Source of the DNA: an uncultured Verrucomicrobiota bacterium
GTDB lineage: Bacteria; Verrucomicrobiota; Verrucomicrobiia; Opitutales; Opitutaceae
Direction: 5' to 3'
NCBI GenBank assembly: GCA_903869675.1
Contig: CAIQAB010000002.1
Span: 124,001-188,000 of the forward strand
Length of the DNA stretch: 64,000 nt
Each line of letters begins with the position of its first letter. Position 1 is the stretch's first letter. Shown here in pieces: positions 26,996 through 36,758 of this stretch. The notes under the pieces were generated by a model. It was given only the letters and a program-made list of their open reading frames with translations. It did not search any database and was not told where the DNA came from. A program made the position numbers and the translations under genes.

Positions 26996-29851
26996 ATGCG
27001 CTTCCCACGCTTCCTCCTCGCCGCCTCCCTCCTGCTGGCAGGGCTCGCTAGCCCCCTGACCGCCCGCGACGCACGTCCGCCACTGTTATTCCCCCCTGCC
27101 GCCGGTTCAACCGACCTCGCGCCCGACCCCTCCCTCGTTCTCGGTGCCCTGCCTAACGGCCTGCGCTACGCTGTCCGCGCCAACCCCGAGCCCCGTGCCC
27201 GCGCCGCGCTTCGCCTCGTGGTCGCCGCCGGTTCACTCCACGAGACCGAGGCCCAGCGCGGTCTCGCCCATTTCCTCGAGCACATGGCCTTTAATGGCAG
27301 CGAACACTACGCGCCCGGCACGCTGGTGGATTTTTTCCAGCGCATGGGCATGAACTTCGGCGGCGACACCAACGCCTACACGTCTTTCGACCGCACCGTT
27401 TATATGCTCGACCTGCCCGACACCCGCCCCGCCACGGTCGCCGAGGGCTTCCGGGTGCTGTGCGATTTCGCCGGCCGCCTCCTGCTCAAGCCCGAGGAAA
27501 TAGACCGTGAACGCGGTGTCGTCCTTTCTGAAAAACTCGCTCGCGATTCGGCCGACTACCGCGCCGCCATCGCCGGATACCAGTTTTTCCTCGGCACTTC
27601 CCTGCTCCCCACCCGCCTGCCCATCGGCCTCGAACCGGTGCTAAAAAACGCCGGCTGCGACCAGTTTGCCGACTTCTACGACACTTGGTATCGACCGTCC
27701 CGCCTGGCCGTGATCGCCATCGGCGACCTCGACCCCACCGCCGTCGAAACCCAACTGCGCGAGGCCTTCGCGCCGCTCGCCGACCGCGGCCCCGCGCGCC
27801 CCGCCCCCGACTTTGCCGCGTCGCCCTATCCCGCGGCACCCCGCTTCGGCTATCACCACGAACCCGAGGCCAGCGCTACCACCGTGGGCTTCCAAGCCGT
27901 GCGCCCGCCCGACCCCTCACCCGACACCGCCGCAAAACGCCTGGGCGAACTGCCCCGCGAGCTCGCCTACGCCATGCTTAACCGCCGCCTTGCCGAACTC
28001 GCCAAGGCCGAGACCGCCCCCTTCGTCCGCGCCACCGCCGCCCACGACGCCTTCCCCGCCGTGTTTGATGGCGCCGATTTTAATCTTACCGCCCGCCCCG
28101 GCCAATGGGCCGGAACTCTCGCCGTCGGCGAAAATGAGCTACGCCGCGCCCTGCGTTTTGGCTTCGGAGCCGCCGAATTACGCGAGGCCGCCGCCAGCCT
28201 GCGCAACACCCTCGAACAGGCGGTCAAGACCGATGCCACCCGCCGCTCCGAAGAACGAGCCGACGCCTTGGTGGATGCCTATATCGAGGGCACTATCCCC
28301 ACCACCCCCGCCGCCGATCTAGCCCTGCTCGGACCTGCTCTGGACCGGGCCACGCTCGAGGAGTGCCATGAAGCTCTGAAAGCCGACTGGACGAGCAGCA
28401 CCGGCATCCGCGTCGCCGTGATCGGCAATGCCAAACTCGGCGACGGCAGCCCCGATTCCGCTACCACCGAGGTGGCCCGCGCCTACGCTACCGCGGAAAA
28501 AATCGAGGTCTCCGCCCCGGCTGAACGCATCGACGCCCCTTGGGCCTATGCCGACTTTGGACCCGCCGGCATCGTCACCTCGCGCCGTCACGTCGAGGAC
28601 CTCGACGTGGACCAAATCGAGTTCGCCAACGGCGTCCGCCTGAACCTCAAGCGCACCGCCTTCGCGGTCGGCTCCATCTCGCTTCAGGCCCGCGTCGGCG
28701 ACGGCCAGTTGTCCGAACCGCGCGACCAACCCGGCCTCGCCTTTTTTGGCAGCGTGGCCTTCACCGCCGGCGGTCTGGGAAAACACTCCGACGACGAGCT
28801 CCGCCGCATCCTCGCGGGTCGCAACGTCGGCCTCGCCCTGAAGATCGCGCCCGATGCGCTGACCTTTGCCGGCGATACCACCCCGGCCGATCTCACCCTC
28901 CAGCTCCAACTGCTCGCCGCCCAGATCTCCGACCCCGGTTACCGTTCCGAGGCCGAGCTCACCGCCCGCCGCCAACTGGAGCCCTTCTACGCCCGCCTCG
29001 CCACTGATCCCTCCGGGCCCCTCAAAATCGAGGTGCCCCGTCTCCTCGCCGCCGGCGATCCGCGCTTCGGCCTGCCCCGCCCGGAGGAAGCCCGCGCCCG
29101 CACTCTCGCCGAGCTCCGCGCCTGGCTGACCCCCCAACTGGCCACCGGACCAATCGAGCTCAGCCTGGTCGGCGACTTCGAACCCGACAGCGCTATTGCC
29201 GCCGTCGCCGCGACCCTTGGCGCCCTCCCGCCCCGCCAGCCCAAGGCCTCCCCGGAAGAACTGCACCGCATCACGCTCGCCCCCGCCGGGGACCAGACTC
29301 TTGCCTACGCCGGCGCCATCCCGAAGGACGTCCTCGCCCTCTTCTGGCCCACCGTCGACACCCGCGACATCAGCCGCGTGCGCCGCCTTAACCTGCTCGC
29401 CGAGATCCTCGCCAACCGCCTGCTCAAAACCATCCGCGAAGAGCTGGGCGGCAGCTATAGCCCGAACGCCAGCAACCAAACCAACGATACCTTCCCCGCC
29501 TATAATTTCATCGCCGCCCAGATCGTGCTCAACCCGGACGACCTCGATCGCATTCGCCCGGCCGTGCTCGGCGTCGCCGCCGCCCTGGTCGCCAAGGGCA
29601 TCGAGGAAGACGAGCTGAACCGCGCCCGCCAGCCCATCCTCACCATGCTGCGCGAAAGCGAACGCACCAACGCCTACTGGGTGCGCACCGTGCTCGGCGC
29701 TGCCCAGGAACGTCCCTGGCTGCTCGAGTGGGCCCGCAGCCGGCGCGCCGACTACGAGACCGTAACGCTCGAGCAGTTGAACGCCCTCGCCCGCGCCTAC
29801 CTCGACCCCGCCCGGGCCATCGTCTACGTGATCAAACCCGCCGCGAAATAG
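26996..29851 (+). CDS. Secreted M16-family zinc metalloprotease (pitrilysin/PqqL type)
   Basis: A 951-residue protein with a signal peptide (MRFPRFLLAASLLLAGLASPLTA). The inverted zinc motif HFLEH (H92, E95, H96) and a downstream glutamate in DRERGVVLSE (E172) make the first M16 domain catalytically complete. The length fits four M16 subdomains in one chain, the C-terminal pair (about 500-951) being the usual inactive half; it keeps the conserved R/Y region EELGGSYSPNAS. Such enzymes degrade peptides in the periplasm or outside the cell. It stands alone, divergent from waaA and convergent with the CvpA-like gene. Confidence 0.94.
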   Translation: MRFPRFLLAASLLLAGLASPLTARDARPPLLFPPAAGSTDLAPDPSLVLGALPNGLRYAVRANPEPRARAALRLVVAAGSLHETEAQRGLAHFLEHMAFNGSEHYAPGTLVDFFQRMGMNFGGDTNAYTSFDRTVYMLDLPDTRPATVAEGFRVLCDFAGRLLLKPEEIDRERGVVLSEKLARDSADYRAAIAGYQFFLGTSLLPTRLPIGLEPVLKNAGCDQFADFYDTWYRPSRLAVIAIGDLDPTAVETQLREAFAPLADRGPARPAPDFAASPYPAAPRFGYHHEPEASATTVGFQAVRPPDPSPDTAAKRLGELPRELAYAMLNRRLAELAKAETAPFVRATAAHDAFPAVFDGADFNLTARPGQWAGTLAVGENELRRALRFGFGAAELREAAASLRNTLEQAVKTDATRRSEERADALVDAYIEGTIPTTPAADLALLGPALDRATLEECHEALKADWTSSTGIRVAVIGNAKLGDGSPDSATTEVARAYATAEKIEVSAPAERIDAPWAYADFGPAGIVTSRRHVEDLDVDQIEFANGVRLNLKRTAFAVGSISLQARVGDGQLSEPRDQPGLAFFGSVAFTAGGLGKHSDDELRRILAGRNVGLALKIAPDALTFAGDTTPADLTLQLQLLAAQISDPGYRSEAELTARRQLEPFYARLATDPSGPLKIEVPRLLAAGDPRFGLPRPEEARARTLAELRAWLTPQLATGPIELSLVGDFEPDSAIAAVAATLGALPPRQPKASPEELHRITLAPAGDQTLAYAGAIPKDVLALFWPTVDTRDISRVRRLNLLAEILANRLLKTIREELGGSYSPNASNQTNDTFPAYNFIAAQIVLNPDDLDRIRPAVLGVAAALVAKGIEEDELNRARQPILTMLRESERTNAYWVRTVLGAAQERPWLLEWARSRRADYETVTLEQLNALARAYLDPARAIVYVIKPAAK

Positions 29852-29891
29852 CCCCTCACCGTCCGCCACTCATCAGGCTGCGTGGCGACCT

Positions 29892-30419
29892 TTACCGGCC
29901 GCCGTCTTTGGGCGCAGGCGGGGCGGCGGGCGACGCGGCGATGGGCGCGACGTATTTCTGACCGAGGGCCGAGAGAACGGGCCGCGCCACCGCCAGCGTA
30001 GCGGGAATGCTCCGAGGCGCGAGCGGATGCAATACGTGGGCCTGGACGAGGGCCAGCGTCAGGATCAAGCCCGTCACCGCCCCGCCCGCCGACGCCACCA
30101 GCGCCTCGGCGCCGCCCGGCAATTGAAAGTCTCGTTTCGCCTTCAGGCTGAGCGCCCAGCACGCCACCGGCACAAACAAGGCGAGAAACAAGGCGCCGTA
30201 GGCAACCGGCAGCCAGAACGCCATATCCAGACCCGGATCATCCGCACGCAACTCCGTCACGGCCGTGCGCCAGAGTCGGTCGGCGAGCCGGAAACTGAGC
30301 CAGGCTCCGCCCGCCAGCCACCAGGCCGCCAAGGAGCCGAAGCGACGCCCCGCGACGAGCCCGCCACAGAGCAGCCCCACCACTAGCCCCAGAACCATCC
30401 AGTCGTTTACGTATTGCAT
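29892..30419 (-). CDS. Small membrane protein, CvpA-like
   Basis: 175 residues if started at the ATG at 30419 (MQYVNDWMVLGLVVG). It has three to four hydrophobic segments (about 7-35, 57-82 and 95-122), a GGAEALVASAGGAVTGLIL segment similar in spacing to the helix pair of CvpA-family proteins, and a Pro/Ala-rich cytoplasmic tail. CvpA proteins are linked to colicin V production and envelope stress, but the molecular role is unclear. It lies 25 bp after the pilus-type ATPase gene on the same strand and is probably co-transcribed. The longer frame to 30584 runs into that ATPase gene and is not supported. Confidence 0.6.
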   Translation of the reverse strand: MQYVNDWMVLGLVVGLLCGGLVAGRRFGSLAAWWLAGGAWLSFRLADRLWRTAVTELRADDPGLDMAFWLPVAYGALFLALFVPVACWALSLKAKRDFQLPGGAEALVASAGGAVTGLILTLALVQAHVLHPLAPRSIPATLAVARPVLSALGQKYVAPIAASPAAPPAPKDGGR

Positions 30420-30444
30420 GGCGTCTTGAGAAAAATCGCGGCGT

Positions 30445-31860
30445 TTAACCCTCGAAAACACCGAGCGCACGCACGGCGTCGTCGACCCAGACGCGACCAC
30501 TGGCGATCTTGGCGCAGGCGTCTTCGCGCATGTCGATGAATCCGCCCGCCGCCAGCGCCGAACGCAATTCCTGCTCCGATTCACCGCCCGTTACCCAGGA
30601 ACGCACCTTGGAATCCACTCGCATGATCTCAAATACCCCGGTCCGCCCCAAAAACCCCTGCTGACATTTGGGGCAGCCTTTGGCCGAGGGTCCCGCAACC
30701 CGTTCGGGCAGGGCCACCCGGAGATGAGGGGAGGAGAAAAACGCCCGCGTATCCGCGTCAGGCACCGTCCAAACCCGGCAAGCCGGACACAACTCACGCA
30801 CCAGACGCTGCGAGATCAGCATGCGCACCGCCGCGGCCAAGACCTGCCGATCGATATCCAGATTCCGCAACGCGGTCAAAGCCCCCACCGTGTCGCGCGC
30901 ATGCATGGTGCTGACCACCAGATGCCCGCTCATCGCGGCGCGCACGCCGATACGGAACGACTCCGGATCGCGCATCTCACCGACAAAAATAATGTTGGGA
31001 TCCTGCCGCAAAACCGTGCGCAAGCTCGTCTCGAAGGTCACGCCCATCTTCGGGTTTATGCCAATCTGGGTTGCGTGGGGCAGGGCGTATTCAACGGGAT
31101 CTTCAATCGTAACCGTGTTAACCGATGGGCCGGAGATCTCCTGCAGGAGCGCGTAGGAGGTGGAGGTTTTACCAGAACCCGTGGGCCCGGCCACGAGCAC
31201 CAAACCTTCGGGCTGGCGCAAATGCCGGCGGATCGAGTCACAGGCCTCGGCGTCGAGTCCGATCTTGCTCAAGTGCAAGAGCGAGGCCGGCCGATTCAAA
31301 AGCCGCAGCGCCACCTTTTCCCCCGACAAGGCCGGAGAGGTGGCGATACGAACGTCCAGAACATGACCAGAGGCGGGATCGGTCCAGCGGAAGCGTCCAT
31401 CCTGCAAATGGTTGCGCTCGGCAGTATTCAGATCGGCAAAGACCTTGTAGACCGAGACCAGCATCTCCCCCGCCCGGCGCGCGCAACGCAAATGCTCCTG
31501 CATGAGACCGAACTGACGAAAGCGCACCACGTAGCTTTTTTCCTGCGCCTCGAGATGAATGTCGCTAGCGCCCGCCACGAGAGCGGCCGCCAAGATGTCA
31601 TGGGCGGTCTGCTCGTAGCCAGCCGGATCGGGTTCGCGCGAGCGCAGCGCGATCACCCAAGACCACGCTCGAGGCGCCAGATGCGCGATCCAACCCAGCG
31701 GACCCGCCACCAAGCTAAGTGTATTGGCCCAAGGACGCCACTTATGATTCAAGCCACTGAAGCGCGCGCTCAACGCCGCTCCGGTCATCCAACCGCCCAA
31801 GCGGACGGCATCCCAAGCTAATGCAAGTGACTGTGCGTCAATAAAAAAGCTCCAGCGCAT
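30445..31860 (-). CDS. GspE/PilB-type assembly ATPase, short N-terminus
   Basis: 471 residues from the ATG at 31860. The C-terminal part is a complete secretion/pilus extension ATPase: ASDIHLEAQE, Walker A GPTGSGKT (225-232), Asp box IEDPVEY, Walker B IIFVGEMRD, His box MHARDT and the zinc-type pairs CPACR and CPKCQ near the C-terminus, which are typical of PilB/GspE rather than PilT. The N-terminal 80 residues hold a hydrophobic stretch (WANTLSLVAGPLGWIAHLA) instead of the usual MshEN/GspE-N domains. It is a good candidate motor for the pilus-like machine encoded at 11299-18530. It lies downstream of lepA, with a 194-bp gap, and upstream of the CvpA-like gene. Confidence 0.93.
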   Translation of the reverse strand: MRWSFFIDAQSLALAWDAVRLGGWMTGAALSARFSGLNHKWRPWANTLSLVAGPLGWIAHLAPRAWSWVIALRSREPDPAGYEQTAHDILAAALVAGASDIHLEAQEKSYVVRFRQFGLMQEHLRCARRAGEMLVSVYKVFADLNTAERNHLQDGRFRWTDPASGHVLDVRIATSPALSGEKVALRLLNRPASLLHLSKIGLDAEACDSIRRHLRQPEGLVLVAGPTGSGKTSTSYALLQEISGPSVNTVTIEDPVEYALPHATQIGINPKMGVTFETSLRTVLRQDPNIIFVGEMRDPESFRIGVRAAMSGHLVVSTMHARDTVGALTALRNLDIDRQVLAAAVRMLISQRLVRELCPACRVWTVPDADTRAFFSSPHLRVALPERVAGPSAKGCPKCQQGFLGRTGVFEIMRVDSKVRSWVTGGESEQELRSALAAGGFIDMREDACAKIASGRVWVDDAVRALGVFEG

Positions 31861-32054
31861 CGCGGGGTTAAAAAGAGATGGGGTGATCGACGGAGGGCAT
31901 CGGCAAGACCCGGAGTAAGGGGCACAATGTGCGTGCACGGAGTGGCCCACGTTGTCAAATGAACCTAGGCCGCATCGAACTCCGCCGGGGCCAACTGAAC
32001 CAAAGAAAGCAGAACGGAAAAAGGCGATGCTCCGGCCGCCCCCCTCAACTGGTC
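31861..32054 (-). other. 194-bp gap between lepA and the pilus-type ATPase gene
   Basis: No gene is seen. On the minus strand the sequence GGCG, ten bases, CGCC, TTTTT (32018-32040) could be a weak terminator for lepA. The rest should hold the promoter of the ATPase gene, but no clear elements are recognised. Confidence 0.3.
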
Positions 32055-33848
32055 TTAATTCTTGAGAATCTGGATAAAGGTGTCGGGCGGGATGTTCACC
32101 TTGCCGATCATCTTCATCTTCTTTTTGCCTTCTTTCTGCTTGTCGAGGAGCTTGCGCTTACGGGAGATGTCGCCGCCGTAGCACTTGGCCGTCACGTCCT
32201 TGCGCATCTCTTTAACATTATCGCGGGCGATGATCTTGCCGCCGATGGCGGCTTGGATGGCGACCTTGAACATCTGGGGCGGGATGATTTCGGCCAGCTT
32301 TTCGCAAAGCACGCGGCCCTTGCCCTCGGCTTTTTCGCGATGAACGATGCTGGAAAAGGCATCGACCGGGTCGCCGTTGATCATGATGTCCATCTTCACG
32401 AGGTCGCTCTGCACGTAGTCACCAAGCTCGTAGTCCATCGAGCCGTAGCCGTGGGTGATGGATTTAAGGCGGTCGTTAAAATCGACGAGGATCTCGTTGA
32501 GGGGAAGCGCGCAGCTGAGCATCACGCGTTTGTCGTCAAGCGTATCGGTGTGATCGCAGACGCCGCGTTTCTCCATGATCAGGGCAAGGATATCGCCCAT
32601 GGAGTCATTGGGGATGTGGATAGAGGCGCGGATGGTGGGCTCGCTGATATACTCGATGGTGCCGGGATCGGGCAGGTTCACCGGGTTATCCACCTCGATC
32701 TCGTCACCTCCATGGGGTTTAACCTTATAAACCACGCTGGGGTAAGTAGAAATGATCTCTACGTCGTGCTCGCGGCGGATGCGCTCCTGGATGATCTCCA
32801 TGTGGAGCAACCCGAGAAAGCCACAGCGGAAACCAAAGCCCAGCGCGACCGAGCTCTCGGATGAATACAGAAAAGCGGCGTCGTTCAGGCGCAGGCGGCC
32901 GAGGGCGGCCTTGAGTTTCTCGTAGTCGCTGCTTTCGAGCGGATACAGGCCGCAAAACACCATCGGGCGCACCTCTTTGTAGCCGGGCAGCATCTCGGTG
33001 GCGGGAGAGCGTGCAAGGGTGAGGGTATCGCCGATTTTGATGTCGGTCGTGTCCTTGATATTCGAGATGACGTAACCGACGTCGCCAGCATCGAGGGTGG
33101 CCATCTTGGTCATCTTTGGGGTGAAGACGCCGACCTCCTTGATCTCGGACTTCTGGTTGTTGCTCATCAGGAGCATCTGGTCACCGGCCTTGACCGAACC
33201 GGAGAACACACGGGCGTAGGTGATGACGCCGCGATAGCTGTCGTAAAGGGAATCGAAAACGAGGGCGCGGGTGGCGGGATGGTGCGTCCAACGCGGCGGC
33301 GGGATGCGCGCGACCACGGCTTCAAGGATATCTTGGATACCGATACCGGCCTTGCCGGAGGCGAGGATGGCCTCCTCAGCGGGAATCGTGAGGATGTCCT
33401 CGAGTTGCTTCATGCAGAGGTCGAGATTGGCCGAGGGCAGGTCGATCTTGTTGATCACCGGAATGATCTTCAGCCCTTGGGCGGTGGCGAGATGGGCGTT
33501 GGCCACGGTCTGGGCCTCGACACCTTGGGCGGCGTCAATCAGCAGCACGGCGCCCTCGCAGGCGGCGAGCGAACGGGAGACCTCGTAGGCAAAATCAACG
33601 TGCCCAGGGGTGTCCATGAGGTTGATCTTGTAAACGAGGCCGTCCTTGGCCGGGTAAGTCATCGTCACCGGGTGGGACTTTATGGTGATGCCGCGCTCCT
33701 TCTCCAAGTCCATCGAGTCGAGATGTTGCTCGGTCAACACGCGTTGCGAGACCGTGTTGGTGTATTCGAGCAGACGGTCGGACAACGTCGTTTTACCGTG
33801 GTCGACGTGGGCGATGATGCAAAAATTTCTGGTGAGCGTAGAGTCCAT
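32055..33848 (-). CDS. lepA: Elongation factor 4 (LepA)
   Basis: 597 residues from the ATG at 33848 (MDSTLTRNFCIIAHVDHGK), the normal length. All GTPase motifs are intact: AHVDHGKTT (G1), DTPGHVDF (G3) and NKIDLP (G4). The EF-G-like domains and the LepA-specific C-terminal part follow, with GGDISRKRKLLDKQKEGKKKMK near the end. LepA is a ribosome-associated translation GTPase that acts in initiation and back-translocation. The longer frame to 34109 extends into the divergent aldo/keto reductase region and is rejected. Confidence 0.98.
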   Translation of the reverse strand: MDSTLTRNFCIIAHVDHGKTTLSDRLLEYTNTVSQRVLTEQHLDSMDLEKERGITIKSHPVTMTYPAKDGLVYKINLMDTPGHVDFAYEVSRSLAACEGAVLLIDAAQGVEAQTVANAHLATAQGLKIIPVINKIDLPSANLDLCMKQLEDILTIPAEEAILASGKAGIGIQDILEAVVARIPPPRWTHHPATRALVFDSLYDSYRGVITYARVFSGSVKAGDQMLLMSNNQKSEIKEVGVFTPKMTKMATLDAGDVGYVISNIKDTTDIKIGDTLTLARSPATEMLPGYKEVRPMVFCGLYPLESSDYEKLKAALGRLRLNDAAFLYSSESSVALGFGFRCGFLGLLHMEIIQERIRREHDVEIISTYPSVVYKVKPHGGDEIEVDNPVNLPDPGTIEYISEPTIRASIHIPNDSMGDILALIMEKRGVCDHTDTLDDKRVMLSCALPLNEILVDFNDRLKSITHGYGSMDYELGDYVQSDLVKMDIMINGDPVDAFSSIVHREKAEGKGRVLCEKLAEIIPPQMFKVAIQAAIGGKIIARDNVKEMRKDVTAKCYGGDISRKRKLLDKQKEGKKKMKMIGKVNIPPDTFIQILKN

Positions 33849-34023
33849 GCGAGCGGGGCGTCGGCGCGGCGGGGCCACGCAAAGGGTCACCGTGCGGCCG
33901 CCCGCAGTCCGTTTCAAGCCACGAGATGGGAAAAATCCCGGGCCAGCGCCAGGCCTGAACCACATCCTCGGTAAAAGTCGTCCGCGGCTTGCACGCTGGC
34001 ACGCACCCGGCAGGGTCTTGGAC

Positions 34024-35007
34024 GTGAACACCCGCCCCCTCGGAACCACCGGACGTAACGTCAGCGAAATCGGTCTCGGCACTTGGCAACTCGGCTCAGG
34101 CTGGGGCAACGTGACCGACGCCGAGGCGGCCGAAACCCTGCGCGCGGCCTTCGAGGCTGGCGTGACTTTTTTTGATACGGCCGACGTCTACGGCGACGGC
34201 CGCAGCGAGTCTTTGATCGGCACCTTTCTGCGCGCCACGCCCGGCGCGCGCGAGCGGGTCTTCGTTGCCACCAAGCTCGGTCGCCGCGAATGGCCGCGCG
34301 GCTTTACCCGCGACCACGTGCGCCGCTTCACCGAGGATTCCCTGCGGCGCCTAGGCGTGGAGGCGCTCGACCTGACCCAGCTCCACTGCGTGCCGACCGA
34401 AGTGCTGAAACAAGGGGAGCTGTTCGGCTGGCTCGAAGAACTCAAGTCCGAGGGTAAAATCCGGGCCTACGGCGCAAGCGTGGAGTCGATGGACGAGGCT
34501 CTCTGGTGCGTGCGCCGCGGGGGCGTGGCCGCACTTCAGATCATATTTAACATTTTCCGACAAAAGCCCATCGCCAGCCTCTTCGACGAGGCGCAGTCCG
34601 CGCGGGTCGGACTGATCGTGCGCCTGCCGCTGGCGAGCGGACTCCTCGCCGGAAAGTTGACCAAACAAACCGCCTTCGCGCCCAACGACCACCGGGTGTT
34701 TAATCGTGACGGGCAATGCTTCAACGTCGGCGAGACTTTCGCCGGCCTGCCTTACGATAAAGGCGTGGAGCTCGCCGATGCGCTCAAGTCCGGGGTGCCC
34801 GCCGGTGTGGGCATGGCCGCTTGGGCGCTGCGCTGGTGCCTCGATTTCCCCGCTGTCACAACCGTGATCCCCGGTGCGCGCAACGCCGCCCAAGCCCGCA
34901 CCAACGTCGCGGCCGCCGCCCTGCCCCCGCTCGGCGCCGAGGTCCACGCGGAGCTGGCGCGTTTCTACGCCGACGAGGTCGCGGCCCACATCCGCGGGCC
35001 GTATTGA
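34024..35007 (+). CDS. Aldo/keto reductase
   Basis: About 327 residues from a GTG at 34024 (V-N-T-R-P-L-G-T-T-G), which has AGGG eight bases upstream; a TTG at 34018 is the alternative. The frame continues far upstream but overlaps lepA on the other strand. The catalytic tetrad is visible: Asp and Tyr in FFDTADVYGDGRSE, Lys in VFVATKLGRR and His in LTQLHCVP. The NADPH-binding end (TTVIPGARNAAQARTNV) is standard. It reduces an aldehyde or ketone in the cytoplasm; the substrate is not known. It is followed 23 bp later by the DUF1080 gene, so the pair may form an operon. Confidence 0.92.
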   Translation: MNTRPLGTTGRNVSEIGLGTWQLGSGWGNVTDAEAAETLRAAFEAGVTFFDTADVYGDGRSESLIGTFLRATPGARERVFVATKLGRREWPRGFTRDHVRRFTEDSLRRLGVEALDLTQLHCVPTEVLKQGELFGWLEELKSEGKIRAYGASVESMDEALWCVRRGGVAALQIIFNIFRQKPIASLFDEAQSARVGLIVRLPLASGLLAGKLTKQTAFAPNDHRVFNRDGQCFNVGETFAGLPYDKGVELADALKSGVPAGVGMAAWALRWCLDFPAVTTVIPGARNAAQARTNVAAAALPPLGAEVHAELARFYADEVAAHIRGPY

Positions 35008-35030
35008 GCGAAGCGTCTCCCCCCCAGCGC

Positions 35031-35699
35031 ATGAGACCTCACTGCATAACCCTCGCCGCCGCCCTAGCCCTGTGCCTTTGGGCCGGTTGCGCCACCCGCC
35101 CGTCGGCCGCCATCCGCGCCAACCAGATTACCCTATGGAACGGCATCGACCTCACAGGCTGGAAACTCGTCCTGAAAAACTCGTCCGCCTCCTCAATCGC
35201 ACCCTGGGACGCGAACGGCGGGGTGCTTCGGCTGCACAGTCTATCGCTCGGCTACCTGCGCACCGAGGCCGTCTACGCCGACTATCACCTGCACCTCGAA
35301 TGGCGCTGGCCCGCCGACTCCTCGCCCAAGAGCAACAGCGGGGTGCTTATTCACCTGCGAGGTCCTGACGTCGTCTGGCCCGCATGCATCCAGATTCAGC
35401 AAAGGATCGGCGCCGCCGGCCAGTTGATCGGGATGGAAACCGCCCTGCCCGATTTCCCTGTAATCAACAACCAGAGTCGCGCCCCGCTCCTGGCCCCGCC
35501 CTCGGAGAAACCCTTGGGCGAGTGGAACCGCTGCGATATTCACGCCTACGGCGATACGCTTGAGGTCTACGTGAACGACGTGCGGCAAAATCGTGCCGGA
35601 CAACTCCCGGTCAAAGCGGGGCACATCGGCCTGCAAATCGAGGGCGCGCCGATCGAGTTTCGTAATCTTTGGCTGCGTCCGCTCGCCGCGGCGCGGTGA
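35031..35699 (+). CDS. DUF1080 (3-keto-disaccharide hydrolase type) lipoprotein
   Basis: 222 residues. The N-terminus (LAAALALCLWAGC, C20) looks like a lipoprotein signal, though tryptophan at -3 is unusual for the lipobox. The rest is one concanavalin-like beta-sandwich of the DUF1080 family: ITLWNGIDLTGWKL, then SNSGVLIHLRG, GEWNRCDIHAYGDTLEVYVND and GHIGLQIEGAPIEFRNLWLRPL. These proteins are abundant in Verrucomicrobiota and Planctomycetota, and some hydrolyse 3-keto-glycosides. It is not part of the sugar locus at 48-64 kb. Substrate unknown. Confidence 0.88.
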   Translation: MRPHCITLAAALALCLWAGCATRPSAAIRANQITLWNGIDLTGWKLVLKNSSASSIAPWDANGGVLRLHSLSLGYLRTEAVYADYHLHLEWRWPADSSPKSNSGVLIHLRGPDVVWPACIQIQQRIGAAGQLIGMETALPDFPVINNQSRAPLLAPPSEKPLGEWNRCDIHAYGDTLEVYVNDVRQNRAGQLPVKAGHIGLQIEGAPIEFRNLWLRPLAAAR

Positions 35700-35747
35700 A
35701 CGACGTCACGTCCGGCGGCGTGCGGCAGACTCCGGCTTCGGACGCGC

Positions 35748-36671
35748 TCAGAGCGCGCAGTCGGCAAACTCGGCCAAGCTGCGGACGCTCCAAGACTTGT
35801 CGGTGCGCTTGGCTAGACCGGCCAGCACCCCCCCGGGCCCTAGTTCGAGGAAACCTGGAACTGAGCCGAGCGCCGCCACCCCGGTGGCGACCGCGGCGCG
35901 CATGCAATCTTCCCAGAGCACGGAAGAAACAACTTGTTTTACCAAGGCAGCCTTGATCGCGGCCGGATCGGACACGGCCTGGCCGGTGGTGTTGGTAAAC
36001 ACGGTGAAACGCGGCGCCGCGAAGGGCACGGTTTCAAGAAAAGCGGCGAAAGCAGCCCGGGCCGGCTCCATGAGGCGCGAGTGGTAGGCGCCGGCTACAT
36101 TGAGCGCGATGACCTTCTTGATCCCGAGGTCCTTAGCGGCGGACACGGCGGCGTCGATTTTTGCCTTCTCACCGGAGACGATGATCTGGCCGGGCGCGTT
36201 GAAGTTTGCCGCCTCGATATCAAAGGCGGCGCAGAGTTCGGCCACTTTGGCCCGCTCCTCGCCGATAATAGCGGCCATGCCGCCCAAGGATTGCTCGCAG
36301 GCGGCCTGCATAAGACGGCCTCGCTCGGCCACGACCCGCAGACCGGTGGCGAAATCAAAGACCCCGGCGGCAGTGTAGGCCGTTACTTCGCCAAGGGAGA
36401 GGCCCAGCGCCATTGAGACGTCGGCGAGTCTACCCTGTTCAGTAAGGACGGCGTGAAGCGCCAGACCGTGCACAAACAGCGCAGGCTGGCAGACGCGGGT
36501 CTGGGTCAACTCAGCCTCGGGCCCCTCGAAGGAGACTTTCGTCAGACTCCAGCCGAGCACGCGGTCGGCCTCGTCGTAAAGGGCGCGGGCGACGTCAGAG
36601 TTTTCGTAGAGGGACTTGCCCATGCCAACTTTTTGAGCGCCTTGACCGGCGAAGAGGAGTGCGGTGGCCAT
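35748..36671 (-). CDS. fabD: Malonyl CoA-ACP transacylase
   Basis: 307 residues of the full FabD fold: LFAGQGAQKVGMG at the N-terminus, the nucleophile S92 in GLSLGEVTAYTAAGV and the catalytic histidine in VAGAYHSRLMEPA. It loads malonyl groups onto ACP for fatty-acid synthesis. The nucleophile elbow reads GLSLGE rather than GHSLGE, a change found in other FabD proteins. It lies 87 bp downstream of the PilT-like gene on the same strand, with no other fab gene adjacent. It is convergent with the DUF1080 gene. Confidence 0.96.
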   Translation of the reverse strand: MATALLFAGQGAQKVGMGKSLYENSDVARALYDEADRVLGWSLTKVSFEGPEAELTQTRVCQPALFVHGLALHAVLTEQGRLADVSMALGLSLGEVTAYTAAGVFDFATGLRVVAERGRLMQAACEQSLGGMAAIIGEERAKVAELCAAFDIEAANFNAPGQIIVSGEKAKIDAAVSAAKDLGIKKVIALNVAGAYHSRLMEPARAAFAAFLETVPFAAPRFTVFTNTTGQAVSDPAAIKAALVKQVVSSVLWEDCMRAAVATGVAALGSVPGFLELGPGGVLAGLAKRTDKSWSVRSLAEFADCAL

Positions 36672-36758
36672 AGATGAAAACGCGAAGCGCTACGGCAGCG
36701 AAGCCCGGAAACCAAGGATGAAAACCGGGAGCTCTTGGCCGCCACGCCCAGAACCTGA

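Noticed and set aside
28319-29869. 516-codon minus-strand frame opposite the M16 protease gene
   Set aside because: Shadow of the protease reading frame; low-complexity Gly/Ala sequence and no start context.
33849-34109. Upstream extension of lepA
   Set aside because: LepA proteins start with the G-domain at MDSTLTRNFCIIAH; the extra residues are Arg/Pro-rich and overlap the divergent gene region.
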